Shown here in pieces: positions 58,121 to 64,000 of a DNA stretch of 64,000 bases; the first letter of the stretch is position 1, and every line of letters starts with the position of its first letter. The notes beneath the pieces were generated by a model. The model did not search any database, was not told the DNA's origin, and worked only from the letters and a program-made list of their open reading frames with translations. The position numbers and the translations under genes were made by a program. Location: assembly GCF_000003815.2 (NCBI RefSeq), contig NC_049987.1:16545337-16609336 (forward strand), in the 5' to 3' direction. The stretch is from Branchiostoma floridae. Lineage: Eukaryota > Chordata > Leptocardii > Amphioxiformes > Branchiostomatidae.

Positions 58121-59240
58121 CTTGGCCCCTCTTCTTCTGTCAGCCACCGTCGGGGATTTTTGCGACGGACGACACGCAAATTTCACCAGCACAATTCGGC
58201 TTGAGTAGACGCTTACTTCTCAAGTAAATCTACCTGCAAGGCAGGTGTGTATGTGTGTATACGCCTTTTGAAGTGGGAACGAACCCCGCACCTGTACCTA
58301 GAAGCTACACCTTGTTGAATTCCGTCAACAACCGGCTTGAGGAGGTCAAGTCCGTTCGGCTGTCTTTTCAACCGTCTCTCCGAGAGGGCTGTCAAAGACA
58401 GGTGTGTTTCCTGTGATGTAACACACGGCAGGGCTTCAGTCAAGTCATTATCGGCAGCAGGGGGGATTTTGGGGGGATAATTTCCAGTAGGAGGAGCCCA
58501 TTATTTATTTTGAAAAGGGGGCAGACAATCTAAAGTTCAGCAAAACTCATAGTGATTGTCTAAAGCTTGTGAAACGAAAATGCAGTACAACCACAGCACA
58601 TGTAATGAATTTCGTTACGTTTGCGTTTTCATCCGTAACTCGAAACATATGAAACAAAAACCTTCTGGGCAAGCCATTATCTTAAATTTATGACCCTAAT
58701 TATAACACTGTAAATCAAATGTCCACAATCATTCTTTAAAGAAGGGATTTAAAGAGATACTGATGTTTTCTTATAGTGAGAACGAAAAACGTGGCAAAAG
58801 TCGATTTTGTTTACTCACATCGTTTGACATGTTTTAAGTTTATCTTATCCTTTGATTAGAGGGTGTTACAGAAAGCAAAGTACTTCATAAGTACCTGGTC
58901 CGACGGCTTTTTAACACCGACAGGAAAACCTACCCTTCCTCTTGAATGGTATCGTCCGGGTGGTTCGGTGACCTCTTTCGCCAGACAAAGAAGAGTCTCA
59001 GGAGGATCTGATGGGGTTTGTGGCTATCCTGGATTGACTTATTCTTTACTCGAGGTCTGATTAAGACATTTGAACACGGTACACCTTTTCAGAGACAATG
59101 AACTTGCTCGTGACGTCATGTATGTGATGTCTCAACAAAAAACAGACACATCTTGACTGATGTCTTGAAGTAGTGACTCAATGCACGTCCGTTCTCACTT
59201 CTTCCATATCACGGCACAAAACAACAAATCACTGATAGAA
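58121..59240. other. Region upstream of the distal leader, possible promoter and 5' UTR
   Basis: Less AT-rich than its surroundings up to about 58440, with TGCGACGGACGAC and similar CpG-containing words. No TATA box near the ATG. Bases 58460-59240 show nothing. Confidence 0.35.
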
Positions 59241-59245
59241 TCATA

Positions 59246-60396
59246 GGTGGTAGGCCATCAAGTTTTTGTTGAAATCAGTATTAGTTTGCTGTAATAAAAA
59301 TCCTACTCGAAAGAACTCAAAGTGTGTAGTCGTTCCACCATGGGATTCCCGAGAATCATACACTGTCTATATTAAACATACACTGTGTACTCGGTCCACT
59401 GAAACATTCCCGAGAATCGTCATGCACTTACACACACCGTGCATGCACTCGGTCCACGAAAAGATTCCCGAGAATCGTACACTTACACATGCTGTGTACT
59501 TGGTCCACGGAAAGATTCCCGAGAATCGTACACTTACACATGCTGTGTACTTGGTCCACGGAAAGATTCCCGAGAATCGTACACTTACACATGCTGTGTA
59601 CTTGGTCCACGGAAAGATTCCCGAGAATCGTACACTTACACATGCTGTGTACTTGGTCCACGGAAAGATTCCCGAGAATCGTACACTTAGCGGTTACACG
59701 AGCTGTCGATTCCAAAGAATCGAACGGTTGCCGAAATCACCCGAAGTTTGCCGAACACCGACTTCCGAACGCTTTGGTGTTAGGAACAATAATGAATAGG
59801 TAGGAAACGCCGTTTCAAAAGCCCTTGTTTAAGGCGAACTGCCGCAGTGAAATAAAACACGTCGATACTACTTATTATCTGGGTGTTACTTACTAGCTAT
59901 GTGAGATTACTTGGGCCACAACACCTAATAATAAAGAAGATATACAGCATTTTGTAAAGTCCGATTTCCGGGGAACAGCGTTACCAGCAGTACCATATCT
60001 GGCCGCTAGAGTCGCTGCTGCACAAGACTATTACATCATTGCTAACCAATCAGAGAGACGCGAGACTCAGATTTCCCGCCAAACTTTCAGTGAACCAAGT
60101 ACACACCGCGTGTTTTATAGTGTAATAGTGTAGTGTATGATTCTCGGGAATGTTTTAGTGGGCTGAGTACACAGTGATGTCAATGATTCTCGGAATTCTT
60201 TCAGAGAGAGTGTGTCAATGTATGATTCTGGGGACTATTTGAGCGGACCGAGTACACTGAGTGTGTGGTAGTCAGTGTATGATTCTCAGGAATCTCTGTG
60301 GAACGAGTATACACTGTTTGAGTTCATAAAGTCTGATTTTAGTACGACAAAGTACATGTAATACTGATTTCAACAAATACTCGATGGCCTATCGCC
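59246..60396. mobile_element. Foldback element with 51-bp minisatellite arm
   Basis: Left GGCCATCAAGTTTTTGTTGA and right end, on the other strand GGCCATCGAGTATTTGTTGA, form terminal inverted repeats that continue through AAATCAGTATTA. Both arms are built of units carrying GATTCYCGGGAAT-like and TGTGTACTCGGTCC blocks in opposite orientation. A partial third end lies at 60825-60856. No transposase was seen. Confidence 0.75.
59343..59690 (+). repeat. 51-bp minisatellite
   Basis: Five near-identical units carry ACACATGCTGTGTACTTGGT and AAAGATTCCCGAGAATCGTA, preceded by two diverged ones. Because 51 divides by three, every frame stays open on both strands and creates false long ORFs (59266-59799 plus, 59428-59715 minus). 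Confidence 0.95.
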
Positions 60397-60856
60397 TTTG
60401 GTCAAACCAGCCACGTTGAAAACTATTCTCACGTAAAAGCCGAGAAGTCCCAGACCCACCATAGAACCGTGGTTCTAACTCACTTTTCCTGCTGGTCACC
60501 CCTATTGGTAACGCTCTTTCCGGATAGTATTTCCTACCCAGTCATTTATATGTAGTTAGTGAAGTTAGCCCTCTTGGCGGTTCATCGGTTCGAGCAGGGC
60601 TTCGCGAACGCGTTCGAGCAAACTGCGAAACTGTTCTACTCCCGTCGGCCTTTGCGTGAACTATCCCGTGATCTAGAACGACGCAGCAAACGGAGCTCGG
60701 AGTACACAGTGCGTCTTTCAAGCTCAGCATCTTGTTTACTATTTGATTTAATGGACTGAGTACACAGTATGGTATTACTGTATACAGTGTGTGTTGAGTA
60801 TATACGTACAAAGATAGCAACAGCGATTTCAACAAAAACTCGATGGCCTATCGCCC

Positions 60857-61733
60857 ATGATAGAATGTGACATTCTAGAACGCCACCTGTGTTATGGTGT
60901 AAATGTGTGTCACTATTTTACGTCATTGGTCCAGCAGTGACGCGTAAAAGAATTTCCGTTTTCTAGAGACCAGGAGGAATAATTAACATCATTTCAAGAA
61001 AACGGTAAATGGAATTCAACTGTGAAAAGGATCGGTACCCGCTAGTTATAACTTTAAAAAGTCTATTCCTCAAAAATGAATTTTCCAACACCTGAGTATT
61101 GTATGTATAGCTTGTTCTCCTTTTTAACCACTTCACAATCCTCAAAATGGCATACTTATATATATATATATATATATTTTCCCCACATCAGTATATGTAA
61201 AACAGTTCTCCTTTTTAACAATTCTACAGAGGTTCAGTTGGGTTTGCGAACAGGAGCGCTTCGTTTATTTACGTGAGAAAATCCCGAACTAGAGGGATTA
61301 GGGTAACGGCTCCTTGGCAAAGAAGAAAAGACGGTGTTGATAGATCTATAGCAGATAGTACCTGCATGTTGTCCCAACAAAGCTGGTTTCGGGGATTTAC
61401 TACAAATACAAGAAAAGACCCGCCAAGAGTGCAAGCCGCTACCACCGATTCGATGTGTGCCCTATTTTACAATAGTACGCACAGTAGAAACAGTATTGAA
61501 ATGATGAATTGGTGATATTCCATGTTGTAAGTATAGCTTGTAGCCTATTTTCTAGTGATATGAGACTGACCCGTTTCTACGTGTCTCCCTGGGAGACGCG
61601 ACCAGGCGAGACTTCAAAAGCGAGACGGCATGTTCTTGTTGGTAGCTGAGGATTTAGAGTCAGTGATTCAGATCCAGTCTACTTTTGTCGCTGGGTCTGT
61701 CGCCTTTAGTAAGTAAACTACGTCGTGCAATTC

Positions 61734-61792
<59 letters not shown>

Positions 61793-62319
61793 ATGCACAC
61801 ATACATGTACACACACATACACAAACGCACACTCACACACACGCACAAACACACACATACATACATACAAACACACACACACTCACTCACTCACACATTC
61901 ACGCACAAACACTTTTAAAAGGGAGCGAAAACACACCAAATGAAAGTACCTAAGTATCAAAACAAACGCCCTTTCTTTCTAGTCCTTCAAACACAACGTT
62001 CATCAACGTCTACTGCAATGTACAACGTTATAGATGCTTAGTTTGAGAAGCGACGTGACATTCTGAGCGTAATGACCTTGCGTACGTTGACCCAGAGTCG
62101 TCGTCATTTCCGAGTAGACCATCCCTGTTTACAGTGTCAGTTTGACGGATACATTTAAAACCTTGTAAACCAAGCTCGAAAAAACACCTATATCAACCAT
62201 TCAAAGAAAACCAACATTAGACTTTGAGAAACCAAGTTCTATGCTTCGTTCGACTTGTCGTTGAACGTATGTTGCTCAAGAATATTCCCGTTTGAGTGCT
62301 GTTTGTATCTTTCCTAGCG
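60857..62319. other. No gene recognised
   Basis: Contains an AT microsatellite near 61157 and the CA microsatellite. The ORFs at 61076-61515 lack any recognisable content. Confidence 0.5.
61736..61880. repeat. CA microsatellite
   Basis: Pure CA run to about 61786, then imperfect CA with CATACA variants. It explains the Thr-His and Cys-Val ORFs here. Confidence 0.98.
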
Positions 62320-63685
62320 ATTACAGTATGGACACAGTAAGGTAGTACATGCACGTACACCGAATGGTTCAAAAGATCCGATCAAACTAACAACAGGTGG
62401 TTTAGAAGCGACATCTAGCGATAGATGATGGTACCAGATCAATAGAAACACCAGACGCGCGGATTTCAAATTGCATCAAGTGACGAGGATTTTAAAAGAA
62501 TGCACGAAACACGACTGTAATACTTTCTAAAGCCCTTTTAATCATTTACTAGATGAATAAACACAGACAAACACCACGCTGACAATGACAAGCGTACTCG
62601 GCTCACAAGGACCTCGTATTTTCACTTACATTTTTCCTAACTTTATTCTCTTGTATCAGCCACATTTAGTTTTTCCTATAGCTATGGCAATCAACGTACA
62701 GCTTTGAAGATGGACCAGTATAGTTATCATGATTTGTGAGATTCTTTGTTCATTTGCTAACTGTTGTTTATACAGGACGAATATATTGCTTATAGTTCTG
62801 TCAAATTTTGCGATTAAGTCGCTCCATAGCACATTACCATCATCATTCACAATACTTTTTTCACAAACTTTCCAAACACTGTAAAATGACCAATTGCAAG
62901 TGATCTCTATTACTTTACGCCATGCATAACTTTTCCAAAAGTGGATGCTGACATGTTTGTTAACATTTGAGGCCAAATTATGCTTTCATGCTAATATAAT
63001 AGGCCAAATTATGGTAACTTTGAAGGAGAAAATCCTAGTACAACACTACATAACCATTAGAGATAGCCCTCAGTTGTTTGAATTGGAACAAATGATGGAG
63101 ATTCATTTTGAGGTAAGTCAAGAAGACGACATAATTTCTAGTACAACAGCTTTCATAACCGAAACAAATGTATCACCCTCTCTCGGAATTTAGAAATATA
63201 TGTACACGTCTGTTTTACCCTCATAATCATCATCTTCATCATGACGTCAACAAAATATGTGCACAAGTAGCTATAGTTGACACATGTACAGAAGCTGGTG
63301 ACGTAATACTGTGAACACAGTAAGTCAGTGTATAGACATCGAATGGTTCAAATCAATTAAACAAGAGCGGCACCTAGCGGAGGCAAATACCGATACTGGC
63401 ATGACTGTTCTCACTAATCATAACAGGTGGTGCTGAAGTAATCTCCAAGCAGATCCTACGGTGCCATCATCATCCTACGGTGCCATAATATAGTATCAAA
63501 GCTGGTCAAGGAGTATAGCCGGCCAAAGGGAGTCAAACGGTGGGTTTGATACTATATTATGCCAACGTGGATCTGCTCGGAGATTAGTGCTGAAGCGCCA
63601 TCTAGTGACATACCATTATACATATGTAGTACTTGACCCAAGTAAACACTAGGCATGCAGATTTAAAATCATAGAACAAGGAGGT
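62320..63685 (+). repeat. Diverged segmental duplication, copies at 62320-62492 and 63305-63685
   Basis: Both copies share ACACAGTAAG, CGAATGGTTCAAA, AACAGGTGGT and CATCTAG in order. The second copy is longer because a MITE (63439-63586) is inserted. Confidence 0.75.
63439..63586. mobile_element. Hairpin MITE with TAATCTCC ends and 9-bp target GTGCTGAAG
   Basis: TAATCTCCAAGCAGATCC pairs with the complement at the right end, and CATAATATAGTATCAAA pairs with TTTGATACTATATTATG inside. GTGCTGAAG lies at 63430-63438 and 63587-63595. An empty site is present in the duplicated copy near 62396. Confidence 0.9.
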
Positions 63686-64000
63686 TAAATGAAATTTAAC
63701 ATCCTTGTCATGCTAATTACAAAGAATGCGCACATGTTCTTCTCAAACTTGAAGGTAAAGAACACATGCACTGTCAAACATGAATATCATTCTGAAGCGG
63801 TTGTATTGAAAATTAAGTCATCCATATGAACTATCCTGAAACAACCTTGTGTCCTGTTTCTTAAGTCATCGTCGTAACAGTTACGTCCTTGCTAGTGTAT
63901 GTTTATAGCATCCACAACTGCTTGTCATATCGACATATCAAGTTCATATTAACGCACACAAAGCCCACATGACAAGCATCACGTACAAGAATCAGATGGT

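Noticed and set aside
59343-59690. CRISPR-like array
   Set aside because: Units are contiguous with no unique spacers, and the genome is eukaryotic.
59266-59799. 177-codon plus-strand ORF with repeated motif
   Set aside because: It is translated 51-bp minisatellite; open frames exist on both strands because 51 is a multiple of three.
61660-61943. ORFs of Cys-Val and Thr-His repeats
   Set aside because: Translation of a CA microsatellite.

Overview
The window is eukaryotic nuclear DNA, most likely from a lancelet (Branchiostoma) or another invertebrate deuterostome. The evidence is one very long multi-exon gene with canonical GT-AG introns, dense small inverted-repeat transposons, LINE retrotransposons with an SGNH-type ORF1, CA microsatellites, and one 100-bp assembly gap (26119-26218). 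The organism is inferred, not proven. No bacterial-style gene, rRNA, tRNA or CRISPR array was found.

The main content is the 5' part of a fibrocystin-L (PKHD1L1)-like gene on the minus strand. I traced 43 exons after the leader exon, from 32792 down to 302. Every splice phase matches the next, so the reading frame stays open for about 2,330 codons and leaves the window at its left end. The order is: signal peptide, IPT/TIG domains 1-3, PA14 domain, a family-specific central region of about 500 residues, IPT 4-7, a cupredoxin-like domain without copper ligands, IPT 8-14, then the first G8 domain. The remaining C-terminal part (second G8, parallel beta-helix repeats, membrane anchor) would lie beyond base 1.

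The 5' end is the most unusual part. There are two good signal-peptide exons (45.0 kb and 58.1 kb) and a complete six-cysteine kringle exon (46.2-46.5 kb) between them. All are on the minus strand and all use phase 1, as does the acceptor of the first IPT exon. A decayed third leader exon lies at 42.5 kb. The locus could therefore make an ordinary fibrocystin-L from the 45-kb leader and a kringle-bearing form from the 58-kb leader. Alternatively, a small separate kringle gene sits upstream.

Layout: 0-32.8 kb holds the gene body with repeats in its introns. 32.8-38.0 kb is a TA-flanked MITE split by a LINE with an intact 1,266-codon ORF2. 38-46 kb holds a second LINE tail, duplicated leader-exon sequence and the 45-kb leader. 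46-58 kb holds the kringle exon and a long, mostly featureless intron. 58-64 kb holds the distal leader, a foldback element with a 51-bp minisatellite, and a segmental duplication with a datable MITE insertion. At least five small DNA-transposon families are present, several with clean target-site duplications.
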